Of a stretch of DNA of 64,000 nucleotides, positions 19,931-30,789 are shown one piece after another. Numbering within the stretch: position 1 is the stretch's first letter; each line of letters begins with the position of its first letter. The position numbers and the translations under genes are program-made. The notes beneath the pieces were generated by a model that saw nothing but the letters and a program-made list of their open reading frames with translations, was not told where the DNA came from and ran no database searches. Origin of the DNA: Odontesthes bonariensis (Eukaryota; Chordata; Actinopteri; Atheriniformes; Atherinopsidae); contig NC_134516.1 in assembly GCF_027942865.1 (NCBI RefSeq), positions 25,503,322 to 25,567,321 on the forward strand, read 5' to 3'.

Positions 19931-22900
19931 AAAACTCCCTCTGAGCGCTGCCCACAGAGGGAGTGGGACGGCTTCCTGAATCTGTAAACTCCCTCTGAGT
20001 GCTGCCCACAGAGGGAGTGGGACGGCTTCCTGAATCTGTAAACTCCCTCTGAGTGCTGCCCACAGAGGGAGTGGGACGGCTTCCTGAATCTGTAAACTCC
20101 CTCTGAGTGCTGCCCACAGAGGGAGTGGGACGGCTTCCTGAATCTGTAAACTCCCTCTGAGTGCTGCCCGCAGAGGGAGCGGGACGGCTTCCTGAATCTG
20201 TAAACTCCCTCTGAGCGCTGCCCGCAGAGGGAGTGGGACGGCTTCCTGAATCTGTAAACTTCCTCTGAGCGCTGCCCACAGAGGGAGTGGGACAGCTTCA
20301 TGAATCTGTAAACTCCCTCTGAGCGCTGCCCACAGAGGGAGTGGGACAGCTTCATGAATCTGTAAACTCCCTCTGAGCGCTGCCCACAGAGGGAGCGGGA
20401 CAGCTTCATGAATCTGTAAACTCCCTCTGAGCGCTGCCCACAGAGGGAGTGGGACAGCTTCCTGAATCTGTAAACTCCCTCTGAGTGCTGCCCACAGAGG
20501 GAGCGGGACGGCTTCATGAATCTGTAAACTCCCTCTGAGCGCTGCCCACAGAGGGAGCGGGACGGCTTCCTGAATCTGTAAACTCCCTCTGAGCGCTGCC
20601 CACAGAGGGAGCGGGACGGCTTCCTGAATCTGTAAACTCCCTCTGAGCGCTGCCCACAGAGGGAGCGGGACGGCTTCCTGAATCTGTAAACTCCCTCTGA
20701 GTGCTGCCCACATGGAGCGGGACGGCTTCCTGAATCTGTAAACTTCCTCTGAGTGCTGCCCACAGAGGGAGCGGGACGGCTTCCTGAATCTGTAAACTCC
20801 CTCTGAGTGCTGCCCACAGAGGGAGCGGGACGGCTTCCTGAATCTGTAAACTCCCTCTGAGTGCTGCCCACAGAGGGAGTGGGACGGCTTCCTGAATCTG
20901 TAAACTCTCTGAGTGCTGCCCACAGAGGGAGTGGGACGGCTTCCTGAATCTGTAAACTCCCTCTGAGCGCTGCCCACAGAGGGAGTGGGACGGCTTCCTG
21001 AATCTGTAAACTCCCTCTGAGAGCTGCCCACAGAGGGAGCGGGACGGCTTCCTGAATCTGTAAACTCCCTCTGAGCGCTGCCCACAGAGGGAGCGGGACG
21101 GCTTCCTGAATCTGTAAACTCCCTCTGAGCGCTGCCCACAGAGGGAGCGGGACGGCTTCCTGAATCTGTAAACTCCCTCTGAGAGCTGCCCACAGAGGGA
21201 GCGGGACGGCTTCCTGAATCTGTAAACTCCCTCTGAGCGCTGCCCACAGAGGGAGCGGGACGGCTTCCTGAATCTGTAAACTCCCTCTGAGCGCTGCCCA
21301 CAGAGGGAGCGGGACGGCTTCCTGAATCTGTAAACTCCCTCTGAGTGCTGCCCACAGAGGGAGCGGGACGGCTTCCTGAATCTGTAAACTCCCTCTGAGC
21401 GCTGCCCACAGAGGGAGCGGGACGGCTTCCTGAATCTGTAAACTCCCTCTGAGCGCTGCCCACAGAGGGAGCGGGACGGCTTCCTGAATCTGTAAACTCC
21501 CTCTGAGTGCTGCCCACATGGAGCGGGACGGCTTCCTGAATCTGTAAACTTCCTCTGAGCGCTGCCCACAGAGGGAGTGGGACGGCTTCCTGAATCTGTA
21601 AACTCCCTCTGAGTGCTGCCCACAGAGGGAGCGGGACGGCTTCCTGAATCTGTAAACTCCCTCTGAGTGCTGCCCACAGAGGGAGCGGGACGGCTTCCTG
21701 AATCTGTAAACTCCCTCTGAGTGCTGCCCACAGAGGGAGGGGGACGGCTTCCTGAATCTGTAAACTCCCTCTGAGTGCTGCCCACAGAGGGAGTGGGACA
21801 GCTTCCTGAATCTGTAAACTCCCTCTGAGCGCTGCCCACAGAGGGAGTGGGACAGCTTCCTGAATCTGTAAACTCCCTCTGAGTGCTGCCCACATGGAGC
21901 GGGACGGCTTCCTGAATCTATAAACTTCCTCTGAGCGCTGCCCACAGAGGGAGTGGGACGGCTTCCTGAATCTGTAAACTCCCTCTGAGTGCTGCCCGCA
22001 GAGGGAGTGGGACGGCTTCCTGAATCTGTAAACTCCCTCTGAGTGCTGCCCGCAGAGGGAGAGGGACGGCTTCCTGAATCTGTAACCTCCCTCTGAGTGC
22101 TGCCCACAGAGGGAGCGGGACGGCTTCCTGAATCTGTAAACTCCCTCTGAGTGCTGCCCACAGAGGGAGCGGGACGGCTTCCTGAATCTGTAACATCCCT
22201 CTGAGTGCTGCCCACAGAGGGAGTGGGACGGCTTCCTGAATCTGTAAACTCCCTCTGAGTGCTGCCCACAGAGGGAGGGGGACGGCTTCCTGAATCTGTA
22301 AACTCCCTCTGAGTGCTGCCCACAGAGGGAGCGGGACGGCTTCCTGAATCTGTAAACTCTCTGAGCGCTGCCCACAGAGGGAGCGGGACGGCTTCCTGAA
22401 TCTGTAAACTCTCTGAGTGCTGCCCACAGAGGGAGCGGGACGGCTTCCTGAATCTGTACTCTCCCTCTGAGTGCTGCCCACAGAGGGAGTGGGACAGCTT
22501 CCTGAATCTGTAACCTCCCTCTGAGTGCTGCCCACAGAGGGAGTGGGACAGCTTCCTGAATCTGTAAACTCCCTCTGAGTGCTGCCCACAGAGGGAGCGG
22601 GACAGCTTCCTGAATCTGTAAACTCTCTGAGTGCTGCCCACAGAGGGAGTGGGACAGCTTCCTGAATCTGTAAACTCCCTCTGAGTGCTGCCCACAGAGG
22701 GAGTGGGACGGCTTCCTGAATCTGTAAACTCTCTGAGTGCTGCCCACAGAGGGAGTGGGACGGCTTCCTGAATCTGTAAACTCTCTGAGTGCTGCCCACA
22801 GAGGGAGTTGGACGGCTTCCTGAATCTGTAAACTTCCTCTGAGCGCTGCCCACAGAGGGAGTGGGACGGCTTCCTGAATCTGTAAACTCCCTCTGAGCGC

Positions 22901-23967
22901 TGCCCACAGAGGGAGTGGGACAGCTTCCTGAATCTGTAAACTCCCTCTGAGCGCTGCCCGCAGAGGGAGTGGGACAGCTTCCTGAATCTGTAACCTCCCT
23001 CTGAGTGCTGCCCACAGAGGGAGCGGGACGGCTTCCTGAATCTGTAAACTCCCTCTGAGTGCTGCCCACAGAGGGAGTGGGACAGCTTCCTGAATCTGTA
23101 ACATCCCTCTGAGCGCTGCCCACAGAGGGAGCGGGACGGCTTCCTGAATCTGTACTCTCCCTCTGAGTGCTGCCCACAGAGGGAGTGGGACAGCTTCCTG
23201 AATCTGTAACCTCCCTCTGAGTGCTGCCCACAGAGGGAGTGGGACAGCTTCCTGAATCTGTAAACTCCCTCTGAGTGCTGCCCACAGAGGGAGGGGACGG
23301 CTTCCTGAATCTGTAACCTCCCTCTGAGTGCTGCCCACAGAGGGAGTGGGACAGCTTCCTGAATCTGTAAACTCCCTCTGAGCGCTGCCCACAGAGGGAG
23401 TGGGACGGCTTCCTGAATCTGTACTCTCCCTCTGAGTGCTGCCCACAGAGGGAGCGGGACAGCTTCCTGAATCTGTAAACTCTCTGAGTGCTGCCCACAG
23501 AGGGAGCGGGACGGCTTCCTGAATCTGTAAACTCTCTGAGTGCTGCCCACAGAGGGAGTGGGACGGCTTCCTGAATCTGTAAACTCCCTCTGAGTGCTGC
23601 CCACAGAGGGAGTGGGACAGCTTCCTGAATCTGTAAACTCCCTCTGAGCGCTGCCCACAGAGGGAGCGGGACGGCTTCCTGAATCTGTAAACTCCCTCTG
23701 AGCGCTGCCCGCAGAGGGAGCGGGACGGCTTCCTGAATCTGTAAACTCCCTCTGAGCGCTGCCCGCAGAGGGAGCGGGACAGCTTCCTGAATCTTTAAAC
23801 TCCCTCTGAGCGCTGCCCACAGAGGGAGCGGGACGGCTTCCTGAATCTGTAAACTCCCTCTGAGTGCTGCCCACAGAGGGAGCGGGACAGCTTCCTGAAT
23901 CTGTAAACTCTCTGAGCGCTGCCCGCAGAGGGAGTGGGACGGCTTCCTGAATCTGTAAACTCCCTCT
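19931..23967 (-). repeat. 54-bp minisatellite, about 75 units, coding-like on minus strand
   Basis: The unit is aaactccctctgagtgctgc ccacagagggagtgggacgg cttcctgaatctgt. Since 54 is 18 codons and the unit has no minus-strand stop in any frame, frames of up to 1392 residues run through it. The three peptide versions are of the type EFTDSGSRPTPSVGSTQR, GSLQIQEAVPLPLWAALR and VYRFRKPSHSLCGQHSEG. Frequent 2-bp deletions (aaactctctgag; cccacatggagc) move translation between these frames. Each unit carries a 9-10 bp inverted repeat (ctccctctg/cagagggag) around an 11-nt loop. Higher-order copies are visible: the catggagc variant recurs at 20711, 21518 and 21894. Confidence 0.92.
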
Positions 23968-24309
23968 TGCCGTGTTGAGCTGCAGAGGCCTGGGGATGAT
24001 TCTGCAGGAGCTGGACATCCTCTGAGTGAGGAGTCCCAGCAGCAGCAGAGACCTCTGACTGCTCCTCTAACAGCAGCAGATTTTCTGTGTTGGGTGTGTT
24101 GGAAGCAGCAGAGACCTGGGATTGATGGTGTTCTGAGCTCGCTGTTACAGCTTCTGGCCTGTTGGCGGGTTCCTCACAACTTTCCTCTTTGCCACTTTCA
24201 AAGGGAAATATGTAGAAACCCTCAGACTCATTTTCCAGAATCTCTTCATCTACTATGTCACCCCACAGAAGTGCAGGAGAGGATATTCTGCTTTGACTCG
24301 TTTTGCTTG
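23941..24309 (-). pseudogene. Coding-like exon that runs into the 54-bp array
   Basis: From 24309 the minus strand reads SQSRISSPALLWGDIVDEE, then ENESEGFYIFPFESGKEES, QVSAAASNTPNTENLLLLEE, SEVSAAAGTPHSEDVQLLQ and AAQHGKREFTDSG, entering the array without a stop. It aligns to the paralogous exon at 25595-25912. Where the paralog has ATG (MSQTKKPSPP), this copy has ACG, so the start is lost unless a near-cognate start or an upstream exon is used. An in-frame TAA lies five codons further upstream. The acidic, Ser-rich protein is not one I recognise. Confidence 0.5.
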
Positions 24310-24384
24310 TTGTTTTTTAGCGTTTGTCTAAATGACTTTTTAAGTACGTGTTGTTTTTCAGGCGCTTTGTCTTTCAGGCTTTTA

Positions 24385-24485
24385 GAAACTACAGTGATGT
24401 CATGTCCTCTGATGTCATGTTTCCACTGTGATGTCATGCAAAACTGTGAAGTCATAATCAGTGATGACATCACTTCTTGTGATAT
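24385..24485. promoter_or_regulatory. TGATGTCA motif cluster upstream of array exon
   Basis: Four copies of tgatgtcat or tgatgacatca lie in about 90 bases, directly upstream (minus direction) of the array exon. The paralog at 25.9 kb has a similar cluster at 26155-26215. The motif is one base from the cAMP-response element TGACGTCA. A promoter role is inferred. Confidence 0.35.
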
Positions 24486-25226
24486 CAGAAGCAGTGTTCT
24501 CAGTCAGCAGGCATCACGTGTGCTGCTTTGCTCTCTGTTTCAGCTTTCTGATCTGAACTGTAAATAATATGCAACACATGTTCATAGAGCCCAGGCAATG
24601 GTGGCAAACATGGGTTGTATGAATGCTGTATGAGATGTAAATGAAAACAGAAGCAGGAGTCCTTTATATATATGTGATTAAAAATGGGACAGCAGTAACT
24701 GAACCTGAATGCATCACTGTCCAGGTCAGTAATAATGTATTTATTGTATGTTACGGTGCTCACAGCTGCTTTCTTCACGCCTCACCTGGAAGTATCTTTG
24801 AAGCTGTTTTGTATGTTGTCTACACTGACTGTGAAGCAAAAGTAACACAACAGCCACATCTGCAGCTTGTTCTCAGTGTTTACAGCACAATCATTCAGCT
24901 GCTTTCATGCATCAACATAATACAGTAATAACAGTGCAGTCATGCTGGTTTCTGTTAAGAGCTGCTTACAAGCAGAATGGGATTATTTCTACGTGTCAGC
25001 ATACAGTGTATAACATGGATTCCAGTAAGAATCTGACTTTGAAAGACAGAATCAACATGTAAATGATAAAGTGTCTTCCTGTGGATGTTCTCAGATATGA
25101 ACAGTATGAACACTGTGATCCTTCCCCACATGTCCCAGTATGTCTGATTGTGTTCCAAGTGAGGGTCAGACTGGAGGAAGCTGCCACCCTTAAAGAATCA
25201 ATAAAAGCTCTGAATACCAAAGCATC

Positions 25227-25541
25227 TCAGTGCCATTCCAGTGTCATCTCTCTAAGTAATGATGGAAGAAGCAGAAGCTGCTCCTCCTGAGCTCCACTCT
25301 GACATTCAGTTTCTGCTGCTGCTGCTTTCAGAGTTTCACACAATCCTGCAGTGACTCGGTTGCACTGCTTGAGCTCCTGCTCACACTTTTGACGGAGATG
25401 ACGCTCACACGTCAAACAGTTTTCCACCTTCTTTAGTTTTTCCTCAGTCATGGAGCAGCCGCTCTCTGCTGCCACTCTTCTGTCTTTTTCTCCTGTCAGA
25501 AAGAAATGTTTCTTCAGCAGCTTTGTCCTGAGAATATCCAT
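25227..25541 (-). pseudogene. Coiled-coil-like open segment downstream of paralog exon
   Basis: A 104-residue frame is rich in charged residues and Gln (EEKLKKVENCLTCERHLRQK and EQELKQCNRV). It may be a further part of the gene whose exon lies at 25595-25912, or a relic. No splice sites were confirmed and I do not recognise the family. Confidence 0.3.
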
Positions 25542-25594
25542 CCCATGCTATAAATAGCTGATCTTGTCATTCTTCTGTCGGTAAGAGTTCTGTC

Positions 25595-25912
25595 ATTTCT
25601 CTGATCCATAATCTCGGTCGGCAGCAGAGGCGTTAGAGGGAATCCCCTCGGTTTGTGAAACTGGAAACTTCCACTTGACTGGAGGAACTACGGAGGCCTG
25701 GAGATGATCCTGCAGGAGCTGGACATCCTCTGAGTGAGGAGTCCCAGCTGCAGCAGAGACCTGGGATTGTTCTTTTTCCAACAGTTGCTGGGTTCCTCAT
25801 AACTTTCCTTACTGCCAAAAGTAATGGGACACATGTAGAAACCCTCGGGCAAATCGTCGTCTGCCATGTCACACCACTGAAGTGGAGGAGATGGTTTCTT
25901 GGTTTGACTCAT
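25595..25912 (-). pseudogene. Paralog of the array exon, frameshifted
   Basis: Starts MSQTKKPSPPLQWCDMADDD and continues LPEGFYMCPITFGSKESYEE. Relative to the exon at 23941-24309 a deletion near 25785 shifts the frame, so QSQVSAAAGTPHSEDVQLLQ continues in another frame to a stop at 25593. There is no 54-bp array here, which suggests the array expanded after the two copies separated. Upstream sequence with TGATGTCA motifs is conserved in the inverted-repeat arm at 3127-3766. Confidence 0.55.
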
Positions 25913-25954
25913 TTTGCTTGTTGTTTTTAAGAACTTAAAATCAAAATGACTTTC

Positions 25955-26617
25955 TAAGATAGTAAGTAAGCGTTGTTTCTAAGTGCTTGTTAAAATGACT
26001 ATTTAAGATAGTAATTAAGTGTTTTTTAGGCGATGTGAAAACCGTTTGCTGTGACTTTCAAATATGCTTCAGAAACTGGACGTGTTTCTTCAGATAAACT
26101 CCTGACCAGCTGTGAAAAAGCAGTGAAAATGTCTGGCCTGTATAAACTTTGTGATGTCATACAAGATCAGAGATGACATCGATTGTGATGTCACTACAGT
26201 GATGACATCACAGCTTTGTGAAGGCTTCTGTTCTGTCTCTTCTGGTCTGTGGTTCCAACCACAGATTCTGGATGGAAGTGAAGTCCGGATTCCAGAATGT
26301 TGATTTGTGTTCTCTGTTAATCTCTGGACGACTTCAGCTGATTACTTCCTGTCACTGTCACGTTGGAAGGTCCACTTCTGCCAGTTTTTCAGCAGCCAGT
26401 ATCATGTTTTCCACCAGCAGTGTTTTCCAAGACAGAATAATGTCAGTTTGTTTAAAATGTTGCCAAAATAAACTATTACAATTACAAGAAATGTCATCTC
26501 AGGGCACTTCAGTAATAAAGTCCAATTCTGGCCAATTGGAGTTCAATTCATTGTAATTATAATCCAATTAATTCAATTCAGAATGAATCCAATTCATTCA
26601 TACAGAGCAATTCAAAA
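25955..26617. repeat. Right arm of second inverted repeat
   Basis: Reverse complement of 3127-3766, with few differences. It contains the TGATGTCA cluster (26155-26215). The arm starts about 40 bp upstream of the exon at 25595-25912 and looks like the original location of this sequence. Confidence 0.85.
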
Positions 26618-26901
26618 ACTATTTCCTCGCTAAGGAAACCAACAGATGGCACCGAACTTGCACTACTTCTAATTAGATAGAACTTTTTAATAGTTCTAAG
26701 ATCATATCTTTCTGGTTTTATTTGCATTTTACAAAGAGTCCCGAGTAATTATGAAAGTGGGGTTTTAATTTGAAGAAAAAGCCTCAAAATAAAGTGAATT
26801 TTAGGAGTACCCCTAGGGGTACGCAGAGGTACTGTAGGGGCTGCGCGGCACACAGGGATTTATTTATTTATTTTTAGACGTCACACAAAAGTGTTTAGTC
26901 C

Positions 26902-27073
26902 CGGGGCGGTCGGTGGCGTAGTGGGTTAAGCAGCCGCCCCATGAACAGAGGCTACAGTCCTCGCTGCAGCTGGCCCCGGTTCGACCCTGTGATGCATGTC
27001 TTCCCCCTCTCTCTGCCCCCTGCTTCCTGTGTGTCTCGAACTGTCCTAGCATTAAAGGCATAAAAAGCCCCAA
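26902..27073 (+). mobile_element. tRNA-derived SINE with perfect target duplication
   Basis: The 5' head has RNA polymerase III boxes (GTGGCGTAGTGGG and GGTTCGACCCT). It is followed by a cttccccctctctctgcccc body and a cataaaaagccccaaa tail, a common fish SINE layout. The 15-base sequence aaaagtgtttagtcc flanks both ends (26887-26901 and 27074-27088). The intact duplication indicates a fairly recent insertion. Confidence 0.88.
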
Positions 27074-27088
27074 AAAAGTGTTTAGTCC

Positions 27089-27940
27089 TAAGCTCTTAAT
27101 ATGTGGACAAAATAATGTCCGCTGTGGAATTTAGTAATATGCTATTTATTTAATACAATTTTAAAGAAGATAAATCTTCTCAGCATGGGTCTATGTCGAG
27201 CTCATCAATAGGGATAACGGTATGAAGGAGACTCCTGTTTTGTGATGAATGTTACATGAGTTAGGCCTGTTAATGTATTCTTAAAGCAGAACTGCTAGTT
27301 CATGCTCAAACTCTTTTCTTAGCGGTGGAGGAGTAATATCAACGAACATCCAGTACAAAATGTCAAATAAAACACGACAGAAGCAACTTTTCGCAACGAA
27401 ATTTGATATGGATTACCAGTGCACACCAGTAACCACTCCGGTGAGTTGATGATTTTGAAAACGGACGTTTATGGTGCTTTTACGGACCTTTTTGTACATG
27501 CACATGACTTGCCATTCTGAGGCAGGTTGAGAAGAATCAAAATTAGGCAAATACCGGAGACAGCAGTAAAATTCAAAAAAGCGGTGCAGCCACTAAAACA
27601 TTGCAGACGACTCAGAAAAGAGGCTTAATGTTGAAAATACCGCAGTTCTCCTTTAAAAAGAGAGAGAAATTAGTTATGTTCATGTATTCTTAAAAAAAGA
27701 GAAATGTTACTTGTTTAAGTTAGATAACAAAGGAAGATTATTTTGATTTAGTATTTATGCTATTTTGGTTAATTATTTATATTTCAAGAAAATGTTTTTT
27801 ATTTTTATGTTGAATTCAACTGAGGTTAAAAAAAGAGAGAGAAAGCCTGAGAATTTTATGTTCAAGTTAAGGATATTAAATAAAATGATTTTCATGTAAT
27901 AACCACTGTGTTGCTCTACTTTTGAAGAATCATCGCACGC
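27089..27940. other. AT-rich stretch without recognised gene
   Basis: No exon, tRNA or element end is convincing. Sequence at 26798-26850 (ggagtacccctaggggtacg) and at 27945-27989 may be the two sides of an old hAT element. Confidence 0.4.
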
Positions 27941-27944
27941 TTTG

Positions 27945-27989
27945 TATGTGTGAGGGGGTACTCGGGCCAAAAAAGGTTGGGAAACACTG
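27945..27989. mobile_element. hAT-type terminal end
   Basis: The sequence ending ggttgggaaacactg is, reversed, CAGTGTTTCCCAACC, a common hAT terminal inverted repeat. The partner end was not located with confidence. Confidence 0.5.
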
Positions 27990-28112
27990 TCCTGAGCTGA
28001 TCTGGCTGCTGAAGCTCAGCTCTGAGTCCATAATAACACACAGATTCCTGCTTGGTTTGTGCTTTTTAACATCACAGACTGAAGCTGAGCTCAGATTTTT
28101 AACAGCTGACAA
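27990..28112 (-). pseudogene. LINE reverse-transcriptase snippet
   Basis: The minus strand encodes NLCVIMDSELSFSSQI, matching the NLGVxxDSxLSF block of L2-type LINEs. Only about 40 codons remain. Confidence 0.6.
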
Positions 28113-28299
28113 TGACCTCTGTTTTATCTTTGTGTAGCTGCAGGAAGTTCTGGATCATCCGGTTGGTTATTTGTTGGAGGCTCTTTGCTGGGCCAGTTAT
28201 TCCTCTGTGCCAGCAGCTGAGCACCAGTTCTGCCAAAACTAACAGGAAACATCATCCTGCACCGCTGGATTATCAACAAGTAACACTGACCAAGTCAGG

Positions 28300-28945
28300 A
28301 GATTAAAAAGGATGCAGAGGATAGTCAACCATCTCCTAAACACGGGACTTGTGTTTGACACCAGTCTTTGAACTGCTGTGAGACCGTTGTTCCCTTCATT
28401 CGTTTTTCACCTTTTTTTCCAAAACTACTTGGTCGAAAGGTGTAAAACATTAAAAGTACTGGGTTAAAGTTAGAAAAGCATCATGTTTAGGAAATAAAAT
28501 ACACTTTTGGGGGAAAAACTTGGCCAATAAGACCAGGAGCTCCTGACCTGTCTCATACATTTCAGTAAGACCTCGGGAAATTGTACCAAAAAGGGCAAAA
28601 CATGTCTCCTTTAAAGGACCAATAAGAGCTACATCTCAGACTCTACAGGCCTCAGTTAACTTGTTAAATGTGTCAGTGGGTCGGTGTGAAAACTCAACAT
28701 CTAGGATGTTATTTCCAGCTTCTACGTTTAACTGAAATAGAAAATCTGAGAATTACGACAATTTGGGTAGAGCTATTTTACAACGGTAAAATATTTGGCA
28801 GTGACTAAGTGCCTTTAGCACAGACAGGAGGGTGGAGGCCAGAGGAGACAATGAGGCTGATACCAGAGCAACCAGATGAGCCTCCAGCGTCCACCTGTCC
28901 TGATAGTCCCTCACAAGCAGCTGTCTGTTGTTAGCACGTTAAGCT
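28300..28945. other. Upstream region of gene A, no gene seen
   Basis: No coding or repeat structure recognised. Confidence 0.4.
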
Positions 28946-28948
28946 TTG

Positions 28949-28983
28949 ATTGGTCTGGGCTGGTCTGTGGCATTATTTATAAA
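28949..28983 (+). promoter_or_regulatory. Promoter of gene A: inverted CCAAT and TATA box
   Basis: tttataaa at 28976-28983 lies about 40 bases before the ATG at 29024, and gattgg (inverted CCAAT) lies near 28948. Transcription start would be near 29010, giving a very short 5' UTR. Confidence 0.6.
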
Positions 28984-29023
28984 CCTTCACCCTTGGTGTT
29001 TCCTCTCATAGCTTGTTTTCACC

Positions 29024-30617
29024 ATGACAGCTGCTGGGTTCTTCCTGAGGTATAAGCGCAAGCTGTCTTTTACAGTTTTTGTTTGATTGATTGGAAACAT
29101 TAGTTAATATTGCATTCTTACTCTTTGTTGTACATAATTTCAGGGTTTCCCTCTTTGCCTTGTTGACTGCTGCTACATGGGGTTTTCCCACTAAAGGTGT
29201 GCTATCATCTGTTGTGGTAAAACATTACATGCTTGCTTGAATTAGTTTCTGCTAAACTTGTTCTCATGCACCCAGGTTCAAAATCAGCAGGCCAGAGCAG
29301 CAGCGGCACAAGAGCTGCAGGTAATTTTGGCTCTTACCAGGGAGCAGCCGCTGGCCGCCCGGTGACCGTGCCCAACACTGCTTCCAGTGACGTTTATATG
29401 GCAACACCTGTGCTGGTCTCTGGTCAAAGTCAACCTGTTCTTCAGGCAGACCCAAGACTCAGTGGCTATGGCTCCTTTGTGCCAACGCAACTGGTTGTCC
29501 AAGCTCCCGGTTTCGTCCAGGCTCCTGGCTTTGTCCAAGGTGCTCTTCAGGCAGACCCAAGATTCAGCAGCTCTGGCTCCGTTGTGCCCGTGCAAATGGC
29601 TGTGCAAGCTTCTGGTGTCCCACAGGCTGTTCAGACGGGTCCAGCATTGAGCAGCTTGAGCTCTGGCCTGCCTGCAACAGGATACTCTACTGTCACTTAT
29701 GTGCCTGTTGACGTAGGATCTGACGCTGGCGCTCTGCAACCTGGAGCTGCCCAATCTGGACCACAAGGTAAATCTTCTGCTTGGAGTGTAGATGGCCCAA
29801 AATATGTTTGGAAGCCTAAAGGTGTCTGTGCGTTTTCATGTAGCCACTAGCAAATCTTGCCTAGCTCTATTCTGAAGCAGAAACCTGCCGTGTTTAGTTT
29901 GAATTAAAAAAAATTAAGAAGTGTATTAAAACACAAAATGATGCTCAGGTGTGTAATAATGGCTCCTTTCTACTTGGAGGAAAGGCCCTTCACTTTAAGC
30001 GGCCTTACTGGGGCACCAAAGGGAAACCTGTGCATTGCACCTGTACTTTTCATTAAAAGCTCAAAGTCTCTAGAGGGGGTTGGGGCTTTTAACTTTACAT
30101 CCTAAGAAACTGATGTTAAGACTCTGTGCTTTCTGAACTTCTGCTGTGAAAAGGACTAATTGTGAAATGTCTCCACACAGAAACCCAGTGGGCTATTGCT
30201 CCCTCAGTCTTTGAGGATGCGTCAGCCCAAGCCCTCAGCCTCACTGACGTTCTCCCTGCAGCCCCTCTGTCACCACCTGGCCCTGTCCTCCAGTCAGGGG
30301 AGACCTCCAGTGTCACCAAGGAAGCTGAACTCGGGAATTACCAGCAGCAGACGGAGGAATTCGGCTACCCGGATGACCGCCAAGGGTCTGGACCGGGATC
30401 CGCAACCGTACTGGTGCCACGCTTTGGTGTGGGTGGCTCTCCTAACTTTGACTACAGGCTTTTGTACGGCTTGTACCCCTCTGGAACCTACAGCACCTTC
30501 AGCCAGCAGCATGAGAAGGGCAAAGACTACTTTCAGGATGTCCACTACTTGAAGGAGCATGTTACTGACAGCCATGGTTCTGGGCAGCAGAAAAAGTTCT
30601 TCCCAAGTGCCCGCTAG
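29024..30617 (+). CDS. Gene A: secreted repeat-containing protein, family unknown
   Basis: Four coding exons: 29024-29049, 29144-29196, 29276-29767 and 30181-30617. All junctions are GT-AG and the phases (2, 1, 1) agree, giving about 335 residues. Exons 1-2 encode a signal peptide, MTAAGFFLRVSLFALLTAAT. Exon 3 has imperfect ~30-residue repeats (QADPRLSGYGSFVPTQ; QADPRFSSSGSVVPVQ) rich in Gly, Ser, Val and Gln. Exon 4 has a Pro/Ser/Gln-rich part and a more conserved-looking end, FDYRLLYGLYPSGTYSTF then KDYFQDVHYLKEHV. A 3'-UTR intron (30640-30706) follows 22 bases after the stop, and AATAAA is at 30752. The layout matches gene B. It is probably an extracellular or egg-coat-like structural protein, but that is only a guess. 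Confidence 0.75.
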
Positions 30618-30751
30618 AGCTGAACATGATGTGCAGAGGGTATGTTGAGAGTGGTACCTGCAAATGTCTTTATCTCAATGCTTTAACTAATCTGGTTCTG
30701 TTTCAGATTGGAAAGCTGAATCCAACGGCACAAGATTCTTTTTAGCCTTTG

Positions 30752-30757
30752 AATAAA
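30752..30757 (+). terminator. Gene A polyadenylation signal
   Basis: AATAAA in the last exon, after the 3'-UTR intron (donor GTATGT at 30640, acceptor ttcag ending at 30706). Confidence 0.7.
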
Positions 30758-30789
30758 ATCTTGTCAAATGATCTTGCTTCAGAGTGATT

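Noticed and set aside
19931-23967. CRISPR-like array
   Set aside because: The repeats are head-to-tail 54-bp units without spacers, in a eukaryotic genome.
29284-29766. 160-residue minus-strand frame
   Set aside because: It lies opposite exon 3 of gene A, which has matching splice sites and a signal peptide.
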